NCBI GenBank assembly: GCA_022457155.1
Contig: JAJGOT010000220.1
Coordinates: 856,001-920,000 of the forward strand
Reading direction: 5' to 3'
Length of the DNA: 64,000 nucleotides
From: Cladopsammia gracilis
Taxonomy: Eukaryota; Cnidaria; Anthozoa; Scleractinia; Dendrophylliidae
A program made the translations under genes and the position numbers. This document shows, piece by piece, positions 9,674-20,279 of this stretch; the first letter of the stretch is position 1; each line of letters begins with the position of its first letter. The notes beneath the pieces are model-generated. The model made no database searches and was not told where the DNA came from. It saw only the letters and a program-made list of their open reading frames with translations.

Positions 9674-12600
9674 GTAAAGTATTAATTTACCCGCCTCCTT
9701 TCTCGGCGGGCTATTCTTTTTTGCAAGCTAAAACCTGGTTTCCCATCAGCAATCGTAGTCATCATACGGAAACTACTCTCCAAATATCGTTACGATCGCA
9801 GCGAGAACGATCGCTGAGATAGACTTTGGTTCTTTGGATCGTAGCCACCGCAAAAATACCAGGATTGGTATGTCTTCAGCAAAAAGAAATTGAGCAAAAG
9901 CAAAATTAAAGCGAGAACAAGAAATTAACAAACTTCGATAATGAAGCTGCGTTCAGTGTTGCTATGTTGGACGCGGAGTTGTTAGATCCAGGTCCTCTCG
10001 ACATTTTACTTTTACAGCGATCGCAGCGATCATATGGAAACTAGTCAATTTTAACGATCGCTCAACTGTTTTTTTTTTCATCAATACCGGCGATCGTATG
10101 GAAACCAGGCTTAACGGTGGCGCAAGGGTCACCCGAATACCCAGGCTAAGTTTTTGGCGAGTTCCTTTTCCGGTGTCAACGCTGTTGAAATATGTTAACA
10201 CATATGTCCGGCTAAATTTCTTAGAACAAGGACATTAAACCTAGAGGACGGTCGAAATTGATTACGAAGGGAGAAGTCGAATTTTAGAACATTCATTTCG
10301 AGCTTGTGGTATTCCTACGCCTTGACACGCCTCAATGACGCTGCAGTAACCAAGTCAGCTAAAAGGGTTAGTAAATTTGCACGGTTTTCAGCGAATGGGT
10401 TTTGATTTACAACAGACAGATTTCTAGTTTGGCGACCAAAGGCTGTTGAAGCCCGAAGAAAAATATGTCCGACAAATATCTATGAGTTTGAACATTGACA
10501 TGCAAATACCTTGATTCCAGAGGAAAATATATGAGGGTTTGAAGGTTAGAAGGGTTAAAATTCTGCCTGAAAAGGAGAGTAACGCGGCAAGCTGGGTTTC
10601 CCTTTCTGCAAATAGGCCCTTAGTTTAATTGTTTGGGCCATTTGTCAGCTATAGACGAAATTGTCAGTAAAATGGACGTTAACATCGTCAAGATTTCATT
10701 ATAACAAAAGTATATAGAATGGTATATGTAACACAATAGTATAAACAAGTGGATAGTGTTTTTCGCGCGCTCTGATTGGCTTCTCGAACTTGGGAAAGTA
10801 TTTCAATTCACCTCCAGGCATTGTTCTGGAGTCCACGCGCGAGTATTTTCCCCATGCATTTGTTGGAAATAAAATAACTATTTTGGACTGGTTTGGTATA
10901 TACTTAAACGATTATTCTCCTCAGTGTCGGCGAAGAGTGGTAGATATTTATCTCTACTTCGGTGAATAATTGCTAGGTATACAGTTATACCATCATTTAT
11001 GATCGGGAAACCATGTGAATTGTTCTTTTAGGAGCTGTTTTCCAAGTAACCTTGTTGAGGCGGCCGTCAGTAAGGTTAGTATGAAGCAGCAGGGGTGTAT
11101 CTATAGCTAAGTTCGAGCCAATATACATGGTACGGCCCTTTCTTGTTTCTATAAACTGATGTGAATGGCACCACAAACGGAGCTTGACTCGAGTTTGACA
11201 GGTGACTCGTGCGAGTTGGTAGTTGCTTCCGATCGACGTCCGCCAGTCTCTTCACCCAGGACGTTTTTACTTTAGTGAACACTTGCATTACCTGTTATGA
11301 AGATTTGTAAGTCTGCTTGCGAGTGTATGCCGAAAGAGGGTACCACCCACTGTAAAAGAAACCAGATAATCTTTTATGAATCCAACTTCTGGCTTTCCCA
11401 GAACACTTTCTATATACTGGCCTTGTTTCCCACTCTTGCATAGAAGTCGTCCATCACCAGTATCTTGGTATCCCTTTGCGAACGTAGTTTACCATGATAA
11501 ACACCGTTACGACCATACGAACCCGGTCGTCAAGTAAGATGGGCGTCCACTTCACCAATGTTCGCGTGGGCTCCTCGACTATGATGAACACAACTCCTTA
11601 TAGAATTTTGTCGTCTTGGCGTTTTGACCAAATGATGGTGTATCCTGTGACCAGCAGTTGCTGAATCCAATAGATTGTACCTTATGAAATCCAAGAGGGC
11701 ATAATATTCAGTTGTACATCTTTTTAACGGCTGCATGAGCTTCCCTGTATGCTGTAGCGTTCTCGCACTTTTTCCAACAAGGATGATAACGTTTGGTATA
11801 AGATCTGATATTAGACTACAGACATGCAGTTGGCTTTTATCCTCATTTAATGCACTTTGTTGCCTGGTCTAGAGTACTTCTCTTATTTCTTGTTTCTTCT
11901 TCAAGGTACATGTAGGGTGGCGATTCTTGCTTTATCTACACAAAGCTCTAGTTGTAGCTAAGCTATTCCAGCCTTCGCGCTTCACAGTGTTCAAAGTAAC
12001 ATATTTTCTGCCTGTTGTTTCAGAAAAAGACAAGTTACATTTCAGTTCCCGCAAGTTTTACGACTTACAATGTAACAAGCAAATCCATTCATCTTGGGCC
12101 TGACGAGAAAATTACCGCTGTCAATAGCAATGGCACCATCAACATCACGACCATCAGAAAAGAGCTGTACGCGGGCTCAGACACCGTGCCCTTTGGAGTA
12201 GCGAAAACTGGGGGTATGAATATCATTGGGCTGACAATATTCTCCATCGTGCTGGGCATTGTGTTAGGGAAGCTACGCGAGAAAGGGAAACCGCTTGTCT
12301 TGTTCTTTTCTGCCTTAAACGAAGCAATTATGCGGATTGTTCTTATTATTATGTGGTGAGTTGCAAGGCACGGACTACGATTCGTGGCATTTTCTATTTT
12401 CTGTTCAGTGTTACTTCAAATTCAGCCCTAAAGAGGAAGGTAGGTCCCAAGTAACCTAATAAGATCGTATGCTTAATGGCAGGGTAGCAGCCTAAAATTA
12501 TAAACACGTGCATCATATATACTTAATAACTCATTTTGACGTTCATAGTCTTACGAATAATGTTTCTCTTTAGGCATATAAATTCAATCCATTTATACGG

Positions 12601-14291
12601 GATTATTTCCTATTTATCTTGGGATGATCAATTAAATCAGTATGTTTTGTTACTTAGGCTTGCTCCTTGTTTGAAAGCCAAGTATTTCATCAAGTATACC
12701 ATACTCAAGTATACACACATTACACTCAATAACTAATTTTGACTTGGTTTATATTCTTACGAATCATTTTTTCACGTCAAGCATAAAAAATCAATCCATG
12801 ATGATGAATTTAATCAGTATGCATTGTATCCCTTTTTACCTATCTAGGCTTGCTCCTGTAGGGGTGTGCAGCTTGGTTGCCGCCCGAATAGCTGGTATGG
12901 TTAACGTTCTAGCAGTCCTAGAAAAACTAGGACTATACCTTGTGACCATGCTGTGTGGCGTATTCATCCATGCTCTGATCCTGTTACCACTCGTGTTCTT
13001 TATCATCACCCGGAAGAAGAATCCATATGCGTTTATAAAAGGTGTCGGTGACGCATTGATGACAGCGTTTGGTACCGCATCCAGGTTTGTGGCTCAGAAA
13101 AAGCATTTTTGATGTTTAAACCTTTCAATATTAGGATTGCCGTAGTTTCAAAACGTAGAATGGAATCAGAGTTTGGTTTGTGTTTTTTTTTATTAGATGG
13201 TGCTACGATAATGGTATCAAACAAATTCCCAGTCATTGTTGAAGAAATTATGGTCATTGTCATGACGTTACAGGTTATCATAGTAACAGTATAACCTATT
13301 ATTTTTTTACCGTTTATTCCAGCTTTTAGTGCTTATAACTAAATAACGAGCTTGATGACCCACATTTGTCATTATGGAATTGTAATCATCATGTTAAGAT
13401 GTAACATTTTTTAAAGTATAAAAATATTCTTGGGAAGAGGTTCAGGGAAAATTTGAATTTAACTTTCGCTGGCAATCTTTTGTAACTTCAGGAACATGCA
13501 AATTTAATGACGGCTGTACAAATGCGAAAAGTACGGCAGAAAAAAAAAACGTTTTTCTTTGATGGAATTGAAAAATGGTTGGAACAACTTATTAAATGCA
13601 TTATTTACTATCCAAAAATGCACAAAAATGACATTTAAAAACGTTGATCAAACTGGCGCTTTAAATTACCACGAAGTTGTTTGCGATTGTTTCATTCAAA
13701 GCATGTTTCTTTTTTTATTTCCAGTGCGGCCACACTTCCAACAACAATTCGCTGTGTGGAGGAGAACAACAACATTGATCCTCTCATCAGTCGTTTTATG
13801 TTACCTCTTGGTGCCACAATGAACATGGATGGTTTAGCTATTGATAACGTGATTGTCGCTATTTTTGTCGCTCAGTTGAACAACATTCCTCTCAGCCCTG
13901 GTAGAGTTGTTGTCGTTTGGTATGTAAATAACATGTCGCCAAAACCCCGTTTCTCCAAAATAAAACTACTCATGATTGTAAACGAGAGATTATGATCTCT
14001 TGTTGTTAGAAAGTTGAGTTTTCAGTTAGCTGTTATTTTGTATCTTTAGTTCGTATTTCTTTGCGTTCATCACTTTTGGCGAGGTTTTATCCTTATTTCA
14101 AGATACCAAAGAAAGCTTAAAGTAATAAACGTGATGAACACTATCCATTTCTTACACAGCTTAATGGCCATTGCTGTGTCAATTGGTGCCGCAGGGATAC
14201 CAGGTGGAGGAATGGCGAAAATCATTGTTCTTCAAGCTGTCAATCTTCCACTGCATGACACTGGCTTCCTTTTTGCAGTAGTGTGGCTCAC
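9177..14291 (+). CDS. SLC1-family amino acid transporter, copy 1 (six exons, 3' end not found)
   Basis: Sodium-coupled transporter of the SLC1 (EAAT/ASCT) family, a plasma-membrane protein carrying acidic or neutral amino acids. I assemble exons 9177-9673, 11032-11074, 12024-12355, 12848-13084, 13725-13919 and 14160-14291; all junctions are GT-AG and phases agree, giving about 478 residues. Landmarks: basic Cys-rich N-terminus, TM1-TM3 with VNDPVNRI and GRIGRRTLIYY, an extracellular loop with sequons NVT, NGT and NIT, HP1 around TASSAATLPTTIRC, TM7 motif NMDGLAIDN, HP2 GAAGIPGGG. I start at ATG 9177 because copy 2 has an in-frame stop just before the matching ATG. Family members are roughly 500-570 residues; TM8 and the C-terminal tail are missing. 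The last exon ends in the split codon AC before gtaagt, and I found no matching exon downstream. HP2 resembles neutral-type members more than EAATs. Substrate is not determined. Confidence 0.9.
9731..10112. mobile_element. MITE in intron 1 of transporter copy 1
   Basis: Left end cctggtttccc and right end ggaaaccagg are inverted. Several cgatcg-containing sub-repeats occur inside (gatcgcagcga, gcgatcatatgg, gcgatcgtatgg). I could not define a clear target duplication. Confidence 0.5.
10700..10985. repeat. Intron repeat shared by both transporter genes
   Basis: A block with tttcgcgcgctctgattggc, ctcagtgtcgg and gatgaataattg lies just before micro-exon 2. Its counterpart is at 57195-57415 in copy 2, so it was there before the gene duplication. 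The sequence has the look of an ancient interspersed repeat. Confidence 0.6.
11032..11074 (+). CDS. SLC1 copy 1, micro-exon 2 (43 nt)
   Basis: Exon 1 ends in phase 2 while exon 3 must be read from its first base, so a linking exon is required. This block is flanked by ttcttttag and gttagt, completes the split Arg codon and adds SCFPSNLVEAAVSK. It corresponds to the family's R-NMFPxNLVxA segment at the start of the loop after TM3. A counterpart lies in copy 2 at 57462-57504. Confidence 0.85.
11576..11705. repeat. Second shared intronic repeat in intron 2
   Basis: A stretch with cacaactc.ttatagaat, tggcgttttg, aatgatggtgtatcctgtg and ccagcagttgctgaatcca matches 58434-58560 in copy 2 and predates the duplication. 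Its identity is unknown. Confidence 0.55.
12024..12355 (+). CDS. SLC1 copy 1, exon 3 (glycosylated loop, TM4-TM5)
   Basis: Acceptor cctgttgtttcag, donor TG|gtgagt. It encodes the extracellular loop with three N-glycosylation sequons and then the membrane part ending IIMW, including GGMNIIGLTIFSIVLG and GKLREKGKPLVLFF. The first half is nearly identical to copy 2 at 58722-58888. Confidence 0.92.
12848..13084 (+). CDS. SLC1 copy 1, exon 4 (TM5-TM6, start of HP1)
   Basis: Acceptor tatctag, donor TCCAG|gtttgt. It encodes LAPVGVCSLVAAR through PLVFFIITRKKNPYAF to TAFGTAS. It is one codon longer than the copy 2 exon (RKKNP versus RKNP). Confidence 0.92.
13725..13919 (+). CDS. SLC1 copy 1, exon 5 (HP1 end and TM7)
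   Basis: Acceptor tttccag, donor TG|gtatgt. It encodes AATLPTTIRCVEENN, then SRFMLPLGATMNMDG and LAIDNVIVAIFVAQLNN. This is the substrate and sodium-binding TM7. The residues after NMDG differ from the EAAT TALYEA and ASCT AAIFQC patterns as I know them. Confidence 0.92.
14160..14291 (+). CDS. SLC1 copy 1, exon 6 (HP2)
   Basis: Acceptor cttacacag, donor AC|gtaagt. It encodes CLMAIAVSIGAAGIPGGG and MAKIIVLQAV, then FLFAVVWLT. The HP2 gate reads GAAGIPGGG. The next exon should start TM8 with a D-R-x-R-T type motif. I scanned downstream by eye and did not find it. Confidence 0.88.
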
Positions 14292-15180
14292 GTAAGTAGC
14301 TTCCACTGAATAAAAGAGTATGAAGTTGCAGGAATGGATCACACAATAATGATTTCTCCAAAAACTGCATGTTTGATTGCTCATTTAGGCGAAAGTTAGT
14401 ACATTATACTCGACTTACTGGTCACATTTTGTGGCTTTTGGTGAAGACATTTATCAAGATTTATTTTAAACAGTAGTAGCTATTTCTTATAGAAAACAAC
14501 ATAAACTTTCGGTCTTGCGGATTGAAGGCTAACGACATAACTAATGGTTGGTTGGTTGAAGACCAAAAAAAAAAAATCATACAATTCGAAGATTCACACT
14601 GCAATTTAATCTGGCAGTTTTTATCTCGTTAATGCGCTTGCGCATTAAGCGAGATTTCGAAGTCGAGTACTAAAAAGGGACAAAAGTTGTTAACAAAATT
14701 TTGTGGACTTTTGTCCGGGGGGGTTTCTTGTTCCTTCTTTATAGAAGCTATATTAGGGCATTGAGGATATGGTTGGTCAAAGCGGTTAGGATTTCAAGAA
14801 GGGCGTCACATACTGCCACTAAAATGTTTGGGGAGCACCCCCGGACCTATTGTTAATTTCCCTAGGGTATTGGAATGTCAGAACTTGTGATGAACTTGTC
14901 ATATCTCACATTACGTTACCGCAAAGGTATTAGTCCTTCTTAAATTTCGATATCTCACGTTACCTATCAGTTTCAATCATTTGTCGTAAAGCCATTATAG
15001 CTACTTTAAAAGGGTAAAAATAGGTTAAATGCGTTTTCTTGGGAAACGTAGTTTGAGAATTTCACGGTGTATTTTACTAATGGAGAGGTTATAAGAAAGT
15101 TAAATGGGACAGGAAAGTTTGTGTGTTAATATGAGCGGTATGGCAGAGCAAAATAGCATGAACTTTGCGTTTTTTTCTAT
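14292..15180. other. Downstream of transporter copy 1, no exon found
   Basis: I looked here for a TM8 exon and saw none. There is a short hairpin atctcgttaatgcgc/gcgcattaagcgagat near 14622-14655. Confidence 0.4.
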
Positions 15181-15369
15181 TGAGTTGTGGTTACACACAC
15201 CTTGGGTTTGGGGCCTTCCCAAGGGTTAATGGCTTGGGTTCGGTTTATCTCAGGTTTCATCTTACCCTTGGGGATGCGGTTACACAGTAAAAGACTCCCC
15301 AGGGTAAAATGTAATAAGATATGAGTTCACTGACACTGCAGTTTACGCGCGAAAACGTACAGATCGACA

Positions 15370-15662
15370 TGGATGACACGAATCGAGATCTTGTAAGTTT
15401 AATTTCAGTCATTCTCCTGCTTATCATTTGATAAATATAACAATCCGGCATTTTTTTTTTGCGAGAAGACACCGAAGAAGACGCCTTCAACTACGCTATC
15501 TTCAAGGTTTGTCGGCGTTTTATTTACATTTAGGAGCTCGCCACGAACTTGCTCGTCGCCAAGGAGGGCTTGGGTATTTCCACGACCACAGAATTGGTTT
15601 CAGCAACTTCTAAATAACAATGCACTCGATCACTGGTGGAAAGAAAATTTTAGAGTTACAAG
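15370..15662 (+). pseudogene. PIF/Harbinger (HARBI1-like) transposase N-terminal fragment
   Basis: Reading starts MDDTNRDLVSLISVILLLII (15370). It then changes frame to an Arg-rich block RRHRRRRLQLRYL, and changes again to RAWVFPRPQNWFQQLLNN followed by ALDHWWKENFRVT. The last block is the characteristic start of HARBI1-like transposases, which cut and paste Harbinger transposons. At least two frame changes and a stop break it. A possible donor (gtaagc) follows at 15662. The DDE catalytic part is absent, cut off before the fold-back repeat starting near 15859. Confidence 0.7.
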
Positions 15663-15858
15663 TAAGCGTGCAATTAACCAAGCGTATCAGAGGTCAACTC
15701 AGCAGCAGGCGATTTCCTGTATTAGCTACGTTCTGCATTATGATTGGCCAAGCGGTTTGATTGTGCAATAGTATGGTAAACATGTCATAGTTGTGTTGAT
15801 GTTTTGGCTTATAATGATGACGGTTGAATGGAATTGCGGCAAGCCTTCAATGGCTTAA

Positions 15859-17164
15859 ATTTTTGCGTCTTTTGCGTACTGTTACATAATGAAACTGTAA
15901 TAGCAATTATTAATTGTTTTAAAATAGCACAAAAGCGAAAGTACACGGGTCAGCCAATACTACAACACGTATGCTACCGGTGCCAAGTGCAGGTTCAATC
16001 AAATTAGTTGCAACCTGTAGGTAAACGAACTTAAAATATTCACCTTTATACGGACTTCTATTTTATGAAAGGGGTCAATCCGGCAATTTTTTTTTTAGTC
16101 ATATGGGAAGTTTAACTTAGTCAGAGGCTGTCCTATTCAGTACATTTGATAGCTGCGTGGAGCTAATTAACACCACTCTTATTACTAATCACGTTAAAAG
16201 TGACATCAAATATTCTAGATATGACTTGTCCTCAAAAGAACACGCTATTTTGCTCTGCCTTTTTAGTCGCTTAGCGAGTGACAACCGGAAATATCGTGAA
16301 AAGAAAAATTGGTAAGAATATTCTGCTCCCGGAGGGGGAGGGGGGGGGGGGGGACTCCTATAAGTCGTCAAGCGGAGGTGCTCGTCAGGAAAAAAAGTGA
16401 AACCCTGAAAGATATCAAAGTGGCCGTTATCAACCAGAATTTTACTTCTAAAAGATACCATTTTTTTTACCAAATATGCGATGGAACAATGCGATGCGGC
16501 TAGAGTGCTGGAAATAAATAGATCTGACTATACATGGGTCGAATTCCAGCTACCATCAGAAGGAACACCGGAAGGCAATAGCGACTCGTCTTTCGCTATC
16601 AACACACTAAAAGATACCATTTTCTGGGAAAATGAGTTTTTTTTAATCATACATTCTAAAAGATACCTAGATCCCCTAATTTTAACCCCTAAAAGATACG
16701 ACGAGCACCTCCACCCAACCACATATGCGAGTCCTCCTCCGGGGTTCTGCTATACGTTGTCTACCCGGTATGATGAACAGCGAGGAGCTATTTTTTATGT
16801 CGCTTAACGAATGTCAAAGTGAAATCTCGTGAAAAGAGTTAATTTTACGATTCGTTTAAAGTCAACTCGCTTAAAGTTAAACGAGTCAACTTTTCGCGCT
16901 CGACGAAGCTGAGAAATCTCACGCTGTATTTTTGTTCGCTTTTTGAGTTGTAATCTTTGTCTGCTTTTCCAATAGTTATTAAATATTTAGGTGTCATGAT
17001 TATGCAATAGTATGCAAGAGAGGGTAGATTTTGCTTATTCAGCTAACTAAAAATGTTTCGGTTTGATTATGCAAGAGTATGGATTTCGGTTTTGTGCTAT
17101 TTTAAAACAATTAATCATTGCTATTACAGTTTGATTATGCAACAGTACGCAAAAGACGTAAAAA
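15859..17164. mobile_element. Fold-back element with 75-bp arms
   Basis: The left arm 15859-15933 (ttttgcgtcttttgcgtact onward) is complementary to 17092-17164. Motifs of the gattatgcaatagtatg type also recur at 15770, 16990 and 17060. A separate element is nested inside at 16328-16744. Confidence 0.65.
16328..16744. mobile_element. Nested MITE with 7-bp TSD
   Basis: Ends are CCCGGAGGGGG and CCTCCTCCGGGG, with an inner inverted motif ggaggtgctcgtc. It is flanked by TTCTGCT at 16321-16327 and 16745-16751. Inside, taaaagatacc recurs several times. The small reading frames here are repeat-derived. Confidence 0.65.
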
Positions 17165-18120
17165 TGTTCCTGATTTTGTTTATAAAAGTTATCAAGGAAG
17201 CATTTTAAGAAGCATTTTATAAGCGATTTCAGCGTGTTTATTTTTTTAAGAGAGATTTTGTCTCTATTTGACAAAAAGACAATGTATTGTTTGAGTGGCA
17301 AGTAAGAGAGAGAAAACGTTCTTGGCGTATAAAGTCTATAAAAAGAAGACGAATATCAATTGCGTGTCGTACTGATAACATTGAAATCCTAAAGCGGACA
17401 AGAGAGTTACCTTAGAGTGCTCAACGTAGCTTGATTGCATTGAAATCCTGACACAAGAGAGTTGCCTTCGAGCGCTCAACCTAGCTCTATTAGCAAAGAA
17501 TATAGCACACTTAAAGCAAGAAAAAATATATTTAAATCTATTATTTCGTTAAACAAAATTATCAATTGTTTGTAATGGTTGCTTTTAATGGTTCAGGTGC
17601 TATAAGACCATACATACGTCTTATTGCCAATAGCTTGCTCCAGATATCAAGAAACGAGACCGAAGGCGCGAAAGACGATTTGTACCTTTCAACACAACTT
17701 TTTTTATACGCCGTACTATGATCTCCTAAATGCTTGGATCGATATAAATGACGCTCTAAAGAAAAACGATTGTCAACAAGCTCAAACATCACAAGACAAG
17801 AACAGAATACACTAAAACAAAATTATTTACACGAAAAGTTCGTAACAAATGCGCCCGCTGCATATCTGCAGTCCAACTTCTACCAAGCATCTGCCAATCA
17901 AACTACCGAAAATAGACTTATAAACAACCATTACGTAGTCTGTGTACAAGAACACAATATGTTTTATTACAAGTTCATATACTATTCAAAGTCGAAGAAA
18001 AAAGAATCTCTTTTTTGAGTTACTAAACTAAACTTAAACACAAGTTTACTATAATTTTCACTTTACAGCTGACTAAACTTCAAGCTCCATATTGAAATAC
18101 TTTATCAACTTGGTTAAATT
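17165..18120. other. AT-rich, no gene seen
   Basis: Contains a direct duplication around 17385-17490 (cattgaaatcct and agagttgcctt-type repeats). No coding sequence recognised. Confidence 0.4.
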
Positions 18121-19443
18121 CGTTGACAAGTGATCAAAATTAAAAACCTCAAAAATGCATTACATCTTTTTAACTCTAATTAGCACGTCATTAACTCTTT
18201 TCATCTCAGATTACTAACCACAAAAAAGGCACTGTATTAAACTCGACAAAGCATTATTAAATCAAAACACACTTGTTCTATACTCAAAACATGTTACCGA
18301 ATACAAAATGGTAAACGTGTTTGCAAAATATTACTCTCTAAAGTAACAACTCTAGAAATCTAATTAACACCTGTTGAATAAAAACCGACCCGCGTAAAAA
18401 CTGATAAGATGCAACTATTTTAAATCAATAAAAACGCACGAAAATTTAAAGCAGAATTATACAATACATTCTGAACAGAAAAATAAATTCAACAATTTCC
18501 CATAAAATGTACTTCACAGATTTCTCGAATAACAACCATTTCATTATCTCAACTAGAAAATACAAAAACTTAACTTGTAATACTAATGACATGAGGTTAG
18601 GGTTAGGTAGGGTAGGCACGCAAATCTTCACTAAAAAAAAGACCGACAACCACACGTTAAATCGTTTGGCTCACGAAACCTCGCCGTGTCACTGAAAGCC
18701 TATCTGCACTCTATTTCCTATCCTTTTTTTCCAAAATCAAAAACATGACGGTAAAATTAAATCAAACAAGGAGCCCGTTGGGCTTCGAAACTGGCTCGTT
18801 TGGTGTCATTTTCCACCCTGTTTTCATTTTAGAGTTTTATATTAGCAATCCACAATATACAATCTAGAGTCTATTAATATGCACAATCCAGTCCACATTT
18901 ACATTCCACAGTTCGCTTTACATTCCACACTACTCTGCTTCAAGGAGGCTACAATTTCAGGTCTATATCTTTTTCTCTGAACTTTGTATTGTTTTTTTTT
19001 TTTCGCTTTAAAATCCTTGAAACTACCTCCTACAAGGAATCAGGATTGTATAAACCCAGGCATTTTGGAGAATCGGTGATAGGATTTCGAATAAATAAGC
19101 AATATCAACATGATAGATCAAATAATCATCAACAGCCGAGTATAGCGTGACAGAAATACGAGATGTGTGGAATTTGAACGTGACTCCATGACTTAATGGT
19201 TGAGAATTGTTTACTCAGCAGTTCTGTAACTTGCCAGGACGTGTTCAACGATTAATTATTCAATCTAAACTCAACTGTTTAACAATTGATTTGGTTAGAA
19301 AAATTCAATCCGCTTTCCTTTTACCAGAAATAGAACACATCCGAAAATCACAGAGATTTAATGTTTAACAATTCCGTCGAAATTAGAACGGTAAATATTT
19401 GAATTATAGTTCCTTAATTATTGGTTACAGTTCGCTATACTAA

Positions 19444-20279
19444 GGGGAGGACCATTAGAAATCTTGGGAGGGGGGGGGGGGGGGGGGGTGACAATTACCA
19501 AAAAAAAAATCCTGCAAAGGAAAATTGTCTCAAAAAAAATTCCTGCAAGCAGTTGACCATAAAAAAATAAAATCCTGCAAGCTAACCGGCTATATATACA
19601 TATATTTATTTATTTATTTATTTATTTTAAACTGGAACAGATGAGAGTATGACATGCTCTCTGGTAGTAAAATTCATCAAAAGCAACTTCAGGTTGAGTC
19701 AAATGCTGTCAAAAATTACCTGCCTCAAAGGTCTATCTGGTACGTCAAATTCTCATAATACTTACTATACAAAAAGACGAAATTGCATATGCTGCATATA
19801 AAATGAAATCGAGTACTTGTATGTGGAGCCACACAAAGAGACGCAAAGCGACGAGAAGCCACATCAATTTGCCAAACATTTTTGACAGAAATTGTTGTCT
19901 CAGAACACTAGAAATGGAGTTTCAGAGCATCCAGATTTCAAAATTTTCTGGGGGGGGCATGCCCCCAGACCCCCCTAGCGGCTCGAGCCTTCGGCGCTCG
20001 ACCACTCTATCTCAATTCTTATTTCTCCTCATTTTTTATGCAAAGGTTCCACAGTCTGACTTAAATCTACTCTCCAGCGTTTAATACCAAAAATGGATTG
20101 GGTCAGGTATAAAAAAAATTGGAGCTTGAACGCATTTATAAAGAAGGTCTCAGAAAAAAAAAACCTGCAGGCTTGCACCTCCCCCAAAAAAAAATCCTGC
20201 AGGAAAATCAGGTCGGAAAAAAAATTCATACACTGAAAAATTTTTGACCCCCCTCCCAGGATTTCTAATGGTCCACCCC
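19444..20279. mobile_element. Harbinger-type MITE, TAA target duplication
   Basis: Starts GGGGAGGACCATTAGAAATC and ends with the near-perfect complement (GATTTCTAATGGTCCACCCC), flanked by TAA at 19441-19443 and 20280-20282. A 3-bp TWA duplication and G-rich ends fit PIF/Harbinger. The inner part carries A-run plus tcctgca repeats at both ends. Confidence 0.75.

Noticed and set aside
18596..18617. ttagggttaggtaggg, telomere-like
   Set aside because: Only two imperfect units; too short to be a telomeric relic.
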